Shown here in pieces: positions 9,101 to 17,577 of a stretch of DNA of 64,000 nucleotides (positions within the stretch are counted from its first letter, which is position 1; each line of letters opens with the position of its first letter). Below the pieces are notes generated by a model. That model made no database searches, was not told the origin of the DNA, and was given only the letters and a program-made list of their open reading frames with translations. The position numbers were made by a program, and so were the translations under genes. Origin of the DNA: CBFHND01 sp965657085. Its GTDB lineage: Bacteria; Pseudomonadota; Alphaproteobacteria; Rhodobacterales; Rhodobacteraceae. The DNA lies in assembly GCA_965657085.1 (NCBI GenBank), contig CBFHND010000005.1:1-64000 (forward strand), written 5' to 3'.

Positions 9101-10662
9101 GCGTGACCCTGATCTCGCCGCCGCCGCACCACGACATCTACAGCATCGAGGATCTGGCGCAGCTGATCTATGACCTCAAGCAGATCAACCCGCGCTGCAA
9201 GGTGACGGTCAAACTGGTGGCGTCCAGTGGCGTCGGCACGATTGCCGCGGGCGTGGCCAAGGCCAAGGCGGATGTAATCCTGATTTCGGGCCACAACGGC
9301 GGCACGGGCGCGTCCCCTGCGACCAGCATCAAGTACGCCGGTCTGCCGTGGGAAATGGGCCTGACCGAAGCGCATCAGGTTCTGGCAATGAACAACCTGC
9401 GCGACCGCTTGACCCTGCGGACAGACGGAGGCTTGCGCACCGGCCGTGACATCGTCATGGCCGCGATGATGGGGGCCGAGGAATACGGCATCGGCACCGC
9501 CGCGTTGATCGCCATGGGCTGCATCATGGTACGCCAGTGCCAGTCGAACACCTGCCCCGTCGGTGTGTGCACGCAGGATGAAAGCCTGCGCGCGAAGTTC
9601 ACCGGAAACGCGGACAAGGTCGTGAACCTGATCACCTTCTATGCGCAGGAAGTGCGCGAGTTGCTGGCGTCGATTGGCGCGCGCAGTCTGGATGATGTGA
9701 TCGGGCGCGCGGACCTTCTGGCACAGGTCAGCCGGGGGTCGGCGCATCTGGACGATCTGGATTTGAATCCGCTGTTGATCACCGTCGATGGCGCGTCCGA
9801 GATTGTCTACAACCGCGACAAGGACCGCAACGCTGTTCCTGACACGCTGGACGCCCAGATCGTTCGGGATGCCGCGCGGTTCCTTGAGGACGGGGAAAAG
9901 ATGCAGCTGAGCTATGCGGTTCAGAACACGCACCGGACCGTTGGCACCCGCACCTCCAGCCACATCGTGCGCAAGTTCGGGATGCGCAACGCGCTGCAAC
10001 CTGATCACCTGACCGTCAAGTTGACGGGGAGCGCGGGGCAGTCGCTGGGCGCTTTCGCGGCACCCGGTCTGAAGATCGAGGTGAGCGGCGATGCCAACGA
10101 TTATGTTGGCAAGGGCCTGTCGGGTGGCACAGTTGTTGTGCGTCCGCCCATGGCCTCACCTATCATTGCAGCCGAAAACACGATCATCGGGAACACGGTG
10201 CTTTATGGGGCGACCGATGGGTTCCTGTTTGCGGCGGGGCGTGCAGGCGAACGGTTTGCCGTGCGCAATTCGGGCGCGTCCGTGGTGATCGAAGGATGCG
10301 GGTCGAACGGGTGTGAATACATGACCGGCGGTGTTGCGGTGATCCTGGGTGATATCGGCGCCAACTTCGGCGCGGGCATGACCGGTGGCATGGCTTACCT
10401 CTATGATCCGGAAGGCAAGGCGCCTGCGTTGATGAACATGGAAACGCTTGTCACCTGCCCGGTCACAGTGGAGCATTGGGTTGGGCAGCTTGAACAGCTG
10501 CTTGAGCGTCATCTGGAAGAAACCGGTAGCCGCAAGGTTGCTGATATCTTGCAGCACTGGGACAGCGAACAGGCTCATTTCCTGCAGGTGTGCCCCAAGG
10601 AAATGCTGGTGCATCTGCCCGCGCCACTTAGCGAAGAAGAAACAGCGATCCCCGCTGAATAA
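6133..10662 (+). CDS. gltB: Glutamate synthase [NADPH] large subunit
   Basis: The alpha subunit (1509 aa) hydrolyses glutamine at an N-terminal amidotransferase domain and adds the ammonia to 2-oxoglutarate on FMN. The start at 6133 places the catalytic nucleophile at Cys34 (CGVGLV), behind a 33-residue propeptide that is normally removed. A [3Fe-4S] ligand set C1130, C1136, C1141 sits in the synthase domain with the spacing known for this enzyme, and a glycine-rich C-terminal beta-helix (GXXGXXG domain) closes the protein. A longer frame begins at 6040 but would overlap the GFA gene by about 100 bp. It is coupled by ATGA to GFA copy 2. Confidence 0.97.
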   Translation: MTKYDAEWVKAEETKRQRMVENGLYSEAEEHSSCGVGLVVSVDGKASRAVVDNGIQALKAIWHRGAVDADGKTGDGAGIHVQIPVKFFYDQIERTGHTPDKAALIAVGQVFLPRTDFGAQETCRTIVETEVLRMGYYIYGWRHVPVDITCLGEKANATRPEIEQILISNSKGVDEETFERELYVIRRRIEKAAAAAQVPSMYVASLSCRSIIYKGMMLAEQVAEFYPDLMDERFESAFAIYHQRYSTNTFPQWWLAQPFRMLAHNGEINTLKGNLNWMKSHEIRMASGAFGDMAEDIKPIVASGSSDSAALDAVFEVLVRAGRNAPMAKTMLVPESWSKQAVELPQAWRDMYSYCNSVMEPWDGPAALAMTDGRWVCAGLDRNGLRPMRYVVTNDGLVIAGSETGMVPLDEARVQEKGALGPGQLLAVDMKDGKLYHDTEIKDQLAASQPFGDWVGKIKDLDDAFGAVTERPVFEGAELRRRQIAAGYSIEELEQILAPMAEDAKEALASMGDDTPSAVLSKRYRPLSHFFRQNFSQVTNPPIDSLREYRVMSLKTRFGNLKNVLDEDSSQTEIITLDSPFVGNAQWDELTTHFNADLVQIDCSFEAGVGNLSDGLERIRAEAEDAVRSGSGHLVLTDHLSNEGRVAMPMILATSAVHSHLTRKGLRTFCSLNVRSAECVDAHYFAVLIGCGATVVNAYLAEDSLADRIDRGLLDCNLTEAVARYREAIDQGLLKIMAKMGISVVSSYRGGLNFEAVGLSRAMCAEYFPGMTSRISGIGVTGIQGKVEQVHAQGWQGDKVLPIGGFYKARATGETHAWEASSMHMMQMACNKASYQMWKQYSAKMQSNPPIHLRDLLDIKPLGAAVPLEEVESITSIRKRFVTPGMSLGALSPEAHKTLNVAMNRIGAKSDSGEGGEDPAHFVPEPNGDNPSAKIKQVASGRFGVTAEYLNQCEELEIKVAQGAKPGEGGQLPGMKVTDLIARLRHSTKGVTLISPPPHHDIYSIEDLAQLIYDLKQINPRCKVTVKLVASSGVGTIAAGVAKAKADVILISGHNGGTGASPATSIKYAGLPWEMGLTEAHQVLAMNNLRDRLTLRTDGGLRTGRDIVMAAMMGAEEYGIGTAALIAMGCIMVRQCQSNTCPVGVCTQDESLRAKFTGNADKVVNLITFYAQEVRELLASIGARSLDDVIGRADLLAQVSRGSAHLDDLDLNPLLITVDGASEIVYNRDKDRNAVPDTLDAQIVRDAARFLEDGEKMQLSYAVQNTHRTVGTRTSSHIVRKFGMRNALQPDHLTVKLTGSAGQSLGAFAAPGLKIEVSGDANDYVGKGLSGGTVVVRPPMASPIIAAENTIIGNTVLYGATDGFLFAAGRAGERFAVRNSGASVVIEGCGSNGCEYMTGGVAVILGDIGANFGAGMTGGMAYLYDPEGKAPALMNMETLVTCPVTVEHWVGQLEQLLERHLEETGSRKVADILQHWDSEQAHFLQVCPKEMLVHLPAPLSEEETAIPAE

Positions 10663-10669
10663 GAGTGGT

Positions 10670-10694
10670 GCGTGGCCTTTTGCAGGCCGCGCAT
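10670..10694 (+). terminator. Possible terminator after gltB
   Basis: GCGTGGCC and GGCCGCGC form an 8-bp stem (one G-T pair) around a 7-nt loop, starting 7 bp after the gltB stop. No clear run of T follows, so termination strength is doubtful. Confidence 0.4.
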
Positions 10695-10700
10695 CTGCTT

Positions 10701-11210
10701 TCAGATCATCTCGGCAATGCCGACAACATAGTTCTTGCCGTAGGCGCGCGCGCATTTCGGGCACGTGGTATAGAAGAACCACACGGTGCCCGGAACCCTG
10801 CCATGCTGTGCCACGGTCTTTTCCATCTCGCTGTACCAGTCTTTGGCATTTCGGTACGGGCCTTCAAAGACCTTGGTCAGAAAGTCACCTGACAAAGTGA
10901 CCATTTCTTCATTTTCTACGGGCCGGGTCACTGCGAAAAGATGTTCCGCGTTCCAAGGTGAGGTATCGCGACTAAGCACCACAAAGTCGGTGGGGTCATA
11001 GGCCCCGTCCTGCTCCATGTGGGTTTGGACGCGCGTGAAAATCCGGCCCATATCAACGGGAATCTGCATGAGGCTGTGGGTGATGGCCCGCACAAACAGC
11101 TTGTCCTTGAAATGCAGTTCGCGGTTTTCCCAATTTTCCGGTTTGAAACGTGGACAGCAGCCGGTGGTGTTTTCGGTTTCGTCATAGAGCGGGAGTGTGT
11201 TCACTTGCAT
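10701..11210 (-). CDS. Conserved hypothetical protein (169 aa)
   Basis: Not assigned to a named family by me. The start at 11210 follows an AAGGAGAG ribosome site; the longer frame to 11267 has none. Notable features are a vicinal cysteine pair CCPRF near residue 19, the aromatic and basic block ending HFKDKLF, and a C-terminal CPKCARAYGKNY segment with a CxxC pair. The cysteines hint at metal binding or redox chemistry, but nothing defines a reaction. No signal peptide or membrane segment is visible. It lies between gltB (convergent) and mtgA (divergent), transcribed alone. Confidence 0.75.
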   Translation of the reverse strand: MQVNTLPLYDETENTTGCCPRFKPENWENRELHFKDKLFVRAITHSLMQIPVDMGRIFTRVQTHMEQDGAYDPTDFVVLSRDTSPWNAEHLFAVTRPVENEEMVTLSGDFLTKVFEGPYRNAKDWYSEMEKTVAQHGRVPGTVWFFYTTCPKCARAYGKNYVVGIAEMI

Positions 11211-11340
11211 CGGTCTCTCCTTCTGTCGAGATGGCGCAAAACTATGCCTCATGTGCCTTGTGCGCATTGCGCGAGGTCAAAGGTGGTTTTTTGGGTGTTT
11301 TTGCGTTGGATGGACCTGTCTCAGCGCCTATAGCTGAAGG

Positions 11341-12060
11341 ATGGCGACAGCAGCGAAGAAAAAGGTATCTAAACCCACCCGCAAACGCAGTTTACTGGGG
11401 CGGATTGTTTGGCAGCTTTTTCGTGTCGCCTGTGCCGCCTTCGTGCTGGCTGTTCTGCTTGTTGTGTTGGGCGCGGCCGTGAACCCACCCACCACGATCT
11501 ACATGAGCCAGGAGGCGCGGCGCCTGGGTGGTGTTGATCATCAATGGGTTTCCTTGGAAGAGATCGCGCCGGTCATGGCCCAATCAGCGGTGGCGGCGGA
11601 AGATGCCAATTTCTGCAATCACTGGGGCTTTGATGTTCAGGCCATTCGAACCGCCATTGAACAAGGTGGAAATCGAGGCGCGTCTACCATCTCGCAGCAA
11701 GTTGTGAAGAATGTGTACCTTTGGCACGGTCGCAACTGGAGCCGAAAAGCCATGGAGGCGTTGCTGACGCCTTTGGTCGAGGCGATATGGTCCAAGCATC
11801 GGATTATCGAGGTCTATTTGAACGTCGCCGAGTTTGACGAAGGTGTTTTCGGGATCGAAGCGGCGTCCCGCCACTACTTCAACATCGGCCCCGAGGCTTT
11901 GAGTGCGGTACAGGCGGCACGGCTCGCCGCAATTCTGCCTGCGCCCAAGTCAAGGTCGGCGAGCCGGCCCAGTGCATATGTCCGGCGACGTGCCGCCCAG
12001 GTCATGGATGGAGCGGCAACAATCAACGCGGATGGCCGTGCGCGGTGTTTCCAGAGTTGA
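11341..12060 (+). CDS. mtgA: Monofunctional biosynthetic peptidoglycan transglycosylase
   Basis: A GT51 glycosyltransferase that polymerises lipid II into glycan chains at the periplasmic face of the inner membrane. The 239 residues match stand-alone MtgA. There is a basic N-terminal tail, one membrane anchor at about 22-46, then the catalytic block with the general base Glu87 in EDANFCNHWGFD and the second conserved block GASTISQQ with KNVYLW. No transpeptidase domain follows, which separates it from class A penicillin-binding proteins. It stands alone, followed 55 bp later by a GST gene. Confidence 0.95.
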   Translation: MATAAKKKVSKPTRKRSLLGRIVWQLFRVACAAFVLAVLLVVLGAAVNPPTTIYMSQEARRLGGVDHQWVSLEEIAPVMAQSAVAAEDANFCNHWGFDVQAIRTAIEQGGNRGASTISQQVVKNVYLWHGRNWSRKAMEALLTPLVEAIWSKHRIIEVYLNVAEFDEGVFGIEAASRHYFNIGPEALSAVQAARLAAILPAPKSRSASRPSAYVRRRAAQVMDGAATINADGRARCFQS

Positions 12061-12115
12061 AAATCTGCGCCGCGGGGTGCATTGAAGGCAAAACACACTT
12101 GTTCCATTTGGATGT

Positions 12116-12784
12116 ATGATGGCCCGCCTGTTTCATGTTCCTTTGTCTCCATTCTGTCGCAAGGTCCGCTTGAGCCTTGCTGAAAAGAAGATCGAGGTCG
12201 AACTGGTCGAAGAGAGATATTGGGAACAGGATCCGGATTTCCTGCGGCGCAACCCGGCGGCCAAAGTCCCGGTTTTACGGCTGGACGGGATCATGATGGC
12301 GGAAAGCGCGCCAATTTGCGAATACATCGAAGAAACCCGGCCAGAACCGTCGCTGCTGCCAAGCGATCCAGCGGCACGGTTGGAAGTTCGGCGATTGGTC
12401 AGCTGGTTTGACGACAAGTTCCACAACGAAGTCACGTCCAAGCTGCTGTACGAGCGGGTGAACAAGAAGGTGATGGGTGCCGGATACCCCGACAGCACAA
12501 ACGTCAAGGCCGGAGCCAAGGCGATCAAGTACCATTTGGATTACATGACTTGGCTGCTGGATCATCGACGGTGGTTGGCTGGGGATGCAATGACCCTGGC
12601 TGATTTTGCTGCTGCGGCACATTTGTCGTCGTTGGACTATATCTCGGACGTGGATTGGAACCGCAGCGAGGCCGTCAAGGATTGGTATGCCAAGATCAAG
12701 AGCCGTCCGGCGTTTCGTTCTATACTGGCCGACCAAGTGTCGGGATTCCCGCCACCACGGCATTACAATGACCTGGATTTCTGA
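12116..12784 (+). CDS. Glutathione S-transferase family protein
   Basis: A cytosolic-type GST, 222 aa: an N-terminal thioredoxin-like domain (to about residue 78) with the SPFCRKVRLSL active-site segment, the cis-proline block AKVPVL and the glutathione-contact ESAPICEYIE, followed by an all-helical C-terminal domain. A cysteine in SPFC near residue 13 points toward Omega or Beta-like chemistry rather than a Tyr/Ser GST, but class assignment is tentative. Tandem ATG codons at 12116 and 12119 are both possible starts. It is followed 63 bp later by queG. Confidence 0.85.
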   Translation: MMARLFHVPLSPFCRKVRLSLAEKKIEVELVEERYWEQDPDFLRRNPAAKVPVLRLDGIMMAESAPICEYIEETRPEPSLLPSDPAARLEVRRLVSWFDDKFHNEVTSKLLYERVNKKVMGAGYPDSTNVKAGAKAIKYHLDYMTWLLDHRRWLAGDAMTLADFAAAAHLSSLDYISDVDWNRSEAVKDWYAKIKSRPAFRSILADQVSGFPPPRHYNDLDF

Positions 12785-12847
12785 TCCTGCCCTGCTGGAG
12801 GCTGGTTGCCCCCGGACCGCGAACAGCCCTTGCAAGCCTCTGATGCC

Positions 12848-13882
12848 ATGGACGACCTGAAAGAACGTCTGATCGCGCGCGCCTTGGACGAAGGTTTTGT
12901 CATGGCGCGGTTGTGCAGGCCGGATGCAGTGCCTGATGTTGCCGACCGATTGAACGAATTCGTGGCAAAGGGTCGACATGGCCAGATGGCGTGGATGGCC
13001 GAACGGATGCATTGGCGCGGCAACCCCGCGGCGCTTTGGCCCGAGGCGCGCACGGTGCTGATGCTGGCGGAAAGTTATGCGCCAACGCATGATCCACTTG
13101 ATGTCCTGGAACGCCCGGACCGCGCCGCGATTTCCGTCTATGCGCATGGGCGTGACTACCATGACATCGTCAAGAAACGCCTCAAGCGGTTGGCACGGTG
13201 GCTGATTGCGGAAGCGGGGGGCGAGGTGAAAGTTTTTGTTGATACAGCACCGGTACCGGAAAAGGCGTTGGGGCAGGCTGCGGGCCTTGGGTGGCAAGGC
13301 AAACACACCAACCTTGTGAGCCGGGAGTGGGGCAATTGGGCCTTTTTAGGGTCTGTTTTTACCACAGTTGATCTGACACCGGATGCCGCTGAGGAAGATC
13401 ATTGCGGGTCTTGCCGGGCGTGTCTGGACATCTGTCCCACCGACGCGTTTCCCGCCCCCTACCAGTTGGATGCACGCCGTTGCATTTCTTACCTGACGAT
13501 TGAACACAAAGGGCCGGTCGACACTGCCTTGCGGCCAATGCTGGGCAACAGGATTTACGGGTGTGATGATTGTCTGGCCGTTTGCCCCTGGAACAAGTTT
13601 GCCGTCGCTGCCAGCGACAATCGTTATCTGACAGAGCAGGGACCGCCCGTTTTGAAAGACTTGGTAGGTTTGGACGATGCGACCTTCAGGCAAAGGTTCT
13701 CTGGTTCGCCGATCAAGCGGATCGGACGGGATCGTTTTGTGCGTAATGTCCTCTATGCAATCGGCAACTCTGGCGATCAGGGCCTTCTGCCAAAGGTACA
13801 GGCACTGTTTGAGGACCCCGATAGCGCTGTGGCCGACGCTGCGCGCTGGGCCGTGACGCAATTGAGCGCGACGTGTCGCTAA
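12848..13882 (+). CDS. queG: tRNA epoxyqueuosine(34) reductase
   Basis: A cobalamin-dependent iron-sulfur enzyme that performs the last step of queuosine synthesis, reducing epoxyqueuosine to queuosine in tRNA. Two ferredoxin-type cluster motifs, CGSCRACLDICP and CDDCLAVCPWN, lie in the middle third and are diagnostic. The preceding domain carries the DTAPVPEKALGQAAGLGW block typical of QueG. The ATG at 12848 gives 344 aa and is preferred; an upstream TTG at 12806 would add 14 residues and has no better ribosome site. The C-terminus ends in a short HEAT-like tail seen in family members. Confidence 0.94.
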   Translation: MDDLKERLIARALDEGFVMARLCRPDAVPDVADRLNEFVAKGRHGQMAWMAERMHWRGNPAALWPEARTVLMLAESYAPTHDPLDVLERPDRAAISVYAHGRDYHDIVKKRLKRLARWLIAEAGGEVKVFVDTAPVPEKALGQAAGLGWQGKHTNLVSREWGNWAFLGSVFTTVDLTPDAAEEDHCGSCRACLDICPTDAFPAPYQLDARRCISYLTIEHKGPVDTALRPMLGNRIYGCDDCLAVCPWNKFAVAASDNRYLTEQGPPVLKDLVGLDDATFRQRFSGSPIKRIGRDRFVRNVLYAIGNSGDQGLLPKVQALFEDPDSAVADAARWAVTQLSATCR

Positions 13883-13921
13883 CAATGCGGGATTGAGCCT
13901 GAAGGCAAATGGAGGGACCTC

Positions 13922-15928
13922 ATGGCGCTTTTGTTAGGCGTGGATACCGGCGGAACCTACACCGACGCGGTGATCATACGCGAGGATGAGGGCGTGATTG
14001 CCAGTGCGAAGTCTCTGACCACGCGCCACGACCTTGCCGTTGGAGTTGGCGCGGCTGTGCAATCGGTTCTTGCCCAATCAGCCGTCTCGCCGGACCAGAT
14101 CACCATGGCATCGCTGTCGACGACACTGGCAACCAACGCGCTTGTCGAAGGACAGGGGGAGCGCGTCGGCCTGATCTATGTCGGATTCCGGGACAAGGAT
14201 CTTGAGACGCACGGGCTGCGTGATGCGCTCAAAGGGGATCCGGTGTGCGTGGCGACGGGTGGCCATGACCACGCCGGCGCCGAGGCAAAGCCCTTGGACG
14301 AAGACGCCATTTCTGCCTTTTTAGAGGCACATAAAGATGATGTAAGCGCCTTTGCTGTTGCAAGCCAGTTTGCCACGCGGAACCCGGATCACGAACAACG
14401 CGCGGCTGCTCTCGTTGCCGAAATCACGGGACGTCCTGTGTCGTCTTCGCACAGCCTGTCGGCAAAACTGAACGGACCAAAGCGCGCGCTCACCGCCGTT
14501 TTGAACGCCCGACTTGTCGGTTTGACCTTGCGGTTGATCGGACGGGCCGAAGAGCAATTGAACACGTTGGGAATAACCGCGCCGATGATGGTGGTGCGGG
14601 GCGATGGTGCGCTGATGTCCTCCGAACAGGCCCGCGAACGTCCGATCGAAACAATCCTGAGCGGCCCTGCGGCATCTATCGTGGGCGCGCGATGGTTGAC
14701 CGGCGCTTCGGACGCCATTGTCAGTGACATCGGTGGTACGACTACGGATGTGGCCATGCTGCGCGGGGGGCGTCCCGCAATTGATCCGGCGGGCGCGCGG
14801 GTCGGTGCATATCGTACGATGGTCGAAGCGGTCGCGATGCGCACCACAGGTTTGGGTGGTGACAGCGAAGTGCACTTTGTCAGCGAAGGTCTGCAAGGTG
14901 GTGTCACCCTTGGACCGCGCCGCGTCTTGCCGATTTCGCTGCTGGCGCATGAGGTCCCGGACGTTGTCTTGCCGACCCTCGAAGCGCAACTGCGCAACAC
15001 CACACCCGGCGAACATGATGCGCGGTTTGTGCGGGCAGTGGCCGGTGTGGCGGCGCACGGTTTGGCGGCGCGGGATGCTGCGCTGCTTGATCGTATCGGG
15101 GATCAGACGTGGCCATTGGGTGACGTGTTGCGGTCGCGGATGGAACAGGGTGCCCTGAAGCGGTTGGTTGAACGGGGTTTGGTGCAGGTGTCGGGGGTTA
15201 CACCGTCTGATGCAGCGCATGTGCTGGGCAAAGCTGCCGCATGGGATGCAAGTGCCGCAACCATGGCACTGGAGCTTTTCGGACGACGGCGCACCGGGTC
15301 GGGCGACGTGCTATCGCGTGATCCGAAGGTGGTTGCCTGCATGATCGTTGATCAGCTGACACATCAGACAGGATTGGCGTTATTAGAGACTGCTTTTGCC
15401 GAGGATTCATACGATTTTGAGCAATCTGGGGACATCTTGGCGCGTCATGTTCTGATGCAAAGGGGACTTCAGCGTCATGCAGGTGTCGTGCGCATCGATG
15501 CCGGGTTGAACGTGCCGGTTGTCGGCTTGGGGGCTTCGGCACCTGTCTACTATCCAGCTGTCGGTTCATTGATGGGGTGCGAGATGATCTTGCCAGAGCA
15601 CGCCGGCGTCGCCAACGCCATCGGGGCGGTTGTCGGGCGCGTGACCATGCGGCGTAGCGGCACTGTCACCGCCCCCAGTGAAGGCCGATTCCGGGTGCAT
15701 CTTGCCTCTGGACCCGAGGACTTCGGAGAGGCTGAGACCGCGTTGGCACGTTTGGAAGCCGCGTTGTCACATGAGGCTGTGACCGATGCCCAAGAGGCGG
15801 GCGCGGGCGAAATTCAGGTCAGGATCGAAAGAGATATTCGTACTGCCCAGACCGAAGCGCGTGACGTTTTTGTCGAAGCGACACTGATCGTCGAAGCATC
15901 CGGGCGCCCTCGGGTCGCAGCGGAGTAA
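13922..15928 (+). CDS. Hydantoinase/oxoprolinase family protein (HyuA-like)
   Basis: An ATP-dependent amidohydrolase-type subunit, 668 aa, the usual HyuA size. The N-terminal Hydantoinase_N domain begins GVDTGGTYTDAV, and a second phosphate-binding block DIGGTTTDVA follows near residue 270, as in the ASKHA-like fold. Family members open cyclic amides such as 5-oxoproline, hydantoins or N-methylhydantoin, or carboxylate acetone together with a HyuB partner. No HyuB gene is adjacent, so its substrate is open. GGAGG sits 5 nt before the ATG. Monocistronic. Confidence 0.88.
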   Translation: MALLLGVDTGGTYTDAVIIREDEGVIASAKSLTTRHDLAVGVGAAVQSVLAQSAVSPDQITMASLSTTLATNALVEGQGERVGLIYVGFRDKDLETHGLRDALKGDPVCVATGGHDHAGAEAKPLDEDAISAFLEAHKDDVSAFAVASQFATRNPDHEQRAAALVAEITGRPVSSSHSLSAKLNGPKRALTAVLNARLVGLTLRLIGRAEEQLNTLGITAPMMVVRGDGALMSSEQARERPIETILSGPAASIVGARWLTGASDAIVSDIGGTTTDVAMLRGGRPAIDPAGARVGAYRTMVEAVAMRTTGLGGDSEVHFVSEGLQGGVTLGPRRVLPISLLAHEVPDVVLPTLEAQLRNTTPGEHDARFVRAVAGVAAHGLAARDAALLDRIGDQTWPLGDVLRSRMEQGALKRLVERGLVQVSGVTPSDAAHVLGKAAAWDASAATMALELFGRRRTGSGDVLSRDPKVVACMIVDQLTHQTGLALLETAFAEDSYDFEQSGDILARHVLMQRGLQRHAGVVRIDAGLNVPVVGLGASAPVYYPAVGSLMGCEMILPEHAGVANAIGAVVGRVTMRRSGTVTAPSEGRFRVHLASGPEDFGEAETALARLEAALSHEAVTDAQEAGAGEIQVRIERDIRTAQTEARDVFVEATLIVEASGRPRVAAE

Positions 15929-15949
15929 GGCGGGAACCTGCCCCGCCTT
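15927..15949. terminator. Bidirectional terminator-like hairpin between the HyuA-like gene and msrA
   Basis: AAGGCGGG at 15927-15934 pairs with CCCGCCTT at 15942-15949 around a 7-nt loop between two convergent genes. It has an A-T base at both ends but no long T-run. Confidence 0.55.
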
Positions 15950-15954
15950 CCCGA

Positions 15955-16461
15955 TCATTCAGCGGCACGTTTTGGCAATACCCAACCCGGACGCACGAAA
16001 TGGCAAGTATAGCCATTGGGAATGCGTTCCAGATAGTCCTGATGCTCTGGTTCCGCTTCCCAGAAATCGCCGACGGGTTCGACCTCGGTCACGACCTTGC
16101 CCGGCCATATGCCTGATGCCTCGACGTCCGCTATCGTGTCGTGGGCGACTTCTTTCTGCGCCTCGTCCACATAGTAGATGGCAGACCGATAACTGAGGCC
16201 GACGTCGTTGCCTTGCCGGTTGGGTGTGGTCGGATCATGGATCTGAAAGAAGAACTCCAGAATGTCACGGTAGGTGATGACAGAAGGGTCATAGACAATC
16301 TCGATGCCTTCGGCGTGCGTACCGTGGTTGCGATAGGTGGCATTGGGTACATCGCCGCCAGTGTAACCCACTCGGGTCGCCTTCACGCCGGGCTTTTTGC
16401 GGATCAGGTCCTGCATGCCCCAGAAACATCCGCCGGCCAGTACCGCGCGTTCGTTGCTCAT
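15955..16461 (-). CDS. msrA: Peptide-methionine (S)-S-oxide reductase
   Basis: Reduces the S epimer of methionine sulfoxide in free or protein-bound methionine. The catalytic GCFWG block places the nucleophile at Cys12, and the protein continues with the GYTGG, HAEG and FWxxHDPTT blocks of the family, total 168 aa. No resolving cysteine pair is obvious at the C-terminus beyond one Cys near residue 152. The ATG overlaps the msrB stop by 4 nt, so msrB and msrA are coupled and repair both sulfoxide epimers. No signal peptide, so cytoplasmic. Confidence 0.96.
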   Translation of the reverse strand: MSNERAVLAGGCFWGMQDLIRKKPGVKATRVGYTGGDVPNATYRNHGTHAEGIEIVYDPSVITYRDILEFFFQIHDPTTPNRQGNDVGLSYRSAIYYVDEAQKEVAHDTIADVEASGIWPGKVVTEVEPVGDFWEAEPEHQDYLERIPNGYTCHFVRPGWVLPKRAAE

Positions 16462-16907
16462 GTCACATCCTCCACTTGATCAATGTAATCCCCGTAGCCT
16501 TCTGCTTCCATGTCATCGCGATGGACAAAACGCAAAGAGGCCGAGTTGATACAGTACCGCAGTCCGCCGCGGTCCGAAGGGCCGTCGGGAAAGACGTGGC
16601 CCAGATGGCTGTCGCCATGTGTGCTGCGTACTTCGGTGCGGATCATGCCGAGCGATACGTCACGCAGTTCGTTGATATGCGTGTCTTCGATCGGCTTGGT
16701 AAAGCTGGGCCAACCGCAGCCGCTCTCGTATTTGTCGGAGGATGCGAACAGCGGCTCGCCCGATACGATGTCGACGTAAATGCCGGGTTCCTTGTTGTCC
16801 AAGAGTTTGCCTGTGCCGGGCCGCTCTGTCCCGCTTTGCTGGGTCACGCGGTATTCTTCGGGGGACAGCCGGGAAATGGCATCGGGGTCTTTGCTATAGG
16901 TGGCCAT
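16458..16907 (-). CDS. msrB: Peptide-methionine (R)-S-oxide reductase
   Basis: Reduces the R epimer of methionine sulfoxide. The start at 16907 follows GGAGG by 5 nt; an upstream frame to 16964 is unsupported. In the 149-residue product the catalytic Cys119 is in RYCINSASLRF and Cys64 in ESGCGWPSF can act as resolving residue. The four zinc-binding cysteines of many MsrB proteins are absent, placing it in the zinc-free form. It is the first gene of the msrB-msrA pair. Confidence 0.95.
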   Translation of the reverse strand: MATYSKDPDAISRLSPEEYRVTQQSGTERPGTGKLLDNKEPGIYVDIVSGEPLFASSDKYESGCGWPSFTKPIEDTHINELRDVSLGMIRTEVRSTHGDSHLGHVFPDGPSDRGGLRYCINSASLRFVHRDDMEAEGYGDYIDQVEDVT

Positions 16908-17046
16908 GGAACCTCCAATTCTGTGTGGTCGCTGCATTAGATGGGGCGTGGCGGCAAGATTCAAAGGGTTATTTCAGGGCGATGACGGCTCTGTCAGGTG
17001 ATCTGGTAGCCGCGTTGCTGCGTACATATATAAATATGAGGGTACT

Positions 17047-17571
17047 ATGATCAGAACCATGACACTTGCCGCCGCATGTATTCTGAGCGGCGCGTTGGCC
17101 TTTGCAGGAACGCTGAGCCACAGTTTCGCGTCGATCGATGGTGGCTCGCTTGATCTGGGGGACTGGGCGGGGCGGCCGGTTCTGGTGGTGAACACGGCCT
17201 CACAATGTGCTTTCACGGATCAGTACGCGGACCTTCAGAGTTTGTATGATCGGTACCGTCAGGATGGGCTGGTGGTTCTTGCCGTGCCCTCAAACGACTT
17301 CCGCCAGGAACTTGATTCCGCCGAAGAGGTGAAGGAATTCTGCGAGCTGACCTTCGGGATTGATATGCCCATGGCGGACATTACATCGGTCAAGGGTGCC
17401 AACGCGCATCCGTTCTATGCATCCGTAAAGGCCGAAACCGGCTTTGTTCCGCGCTGGAATTTCAACAAGGTCCTGATCGGGACAGACGGCGCGGTTGTCG
17501 GAACATGGGGGTCACGGACCAAACCGATGTCGCGTACCATCACCCGTGAAATCGAAGCTCTCTTGAACTGA
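17047..17571 (+). CDS. Glutathione peroxidase family protein, exported
   Basis: A thiol peroxidase of the GPx fold (174 aa) with the peroxidatic Cys54 in NTASQCAFT and the WNFNK block near residue 138. A clear cleavable signal (hydrophobic residues 5-19, then Ala-Gly) precedes the domain, so the enzyme probably works in the periplasm, where thioredoxin-like donors rather than glutathione are likely. Divergent from msrB with about 140 bp between them, making a small oxidative-stress block. GAGGG lies before the ATG. Confidence 0.9.
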   Translation: MIRTMTLAAACILSGALAFAGTLSHSFASIDGGSLDLGDWAGRPVLVVNTASQCAFTDQYADLQSLYDRYRQDGLVVLAVPSNDFRQELDSAEEVKEFCELTFGIDMPMADITSVKGANAHPFYASVKAETGFVPRWNFNKVLIGTDGAVVGTWGSRTKPMSRTITREIEALLN

Positions 17572-17577
17572 TCGGAA

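Noticed and set aside
8926..10008. 360-codon minus-strand frame in the distal half of gltB
   Set aside because: Antisense shadow with no supported start.
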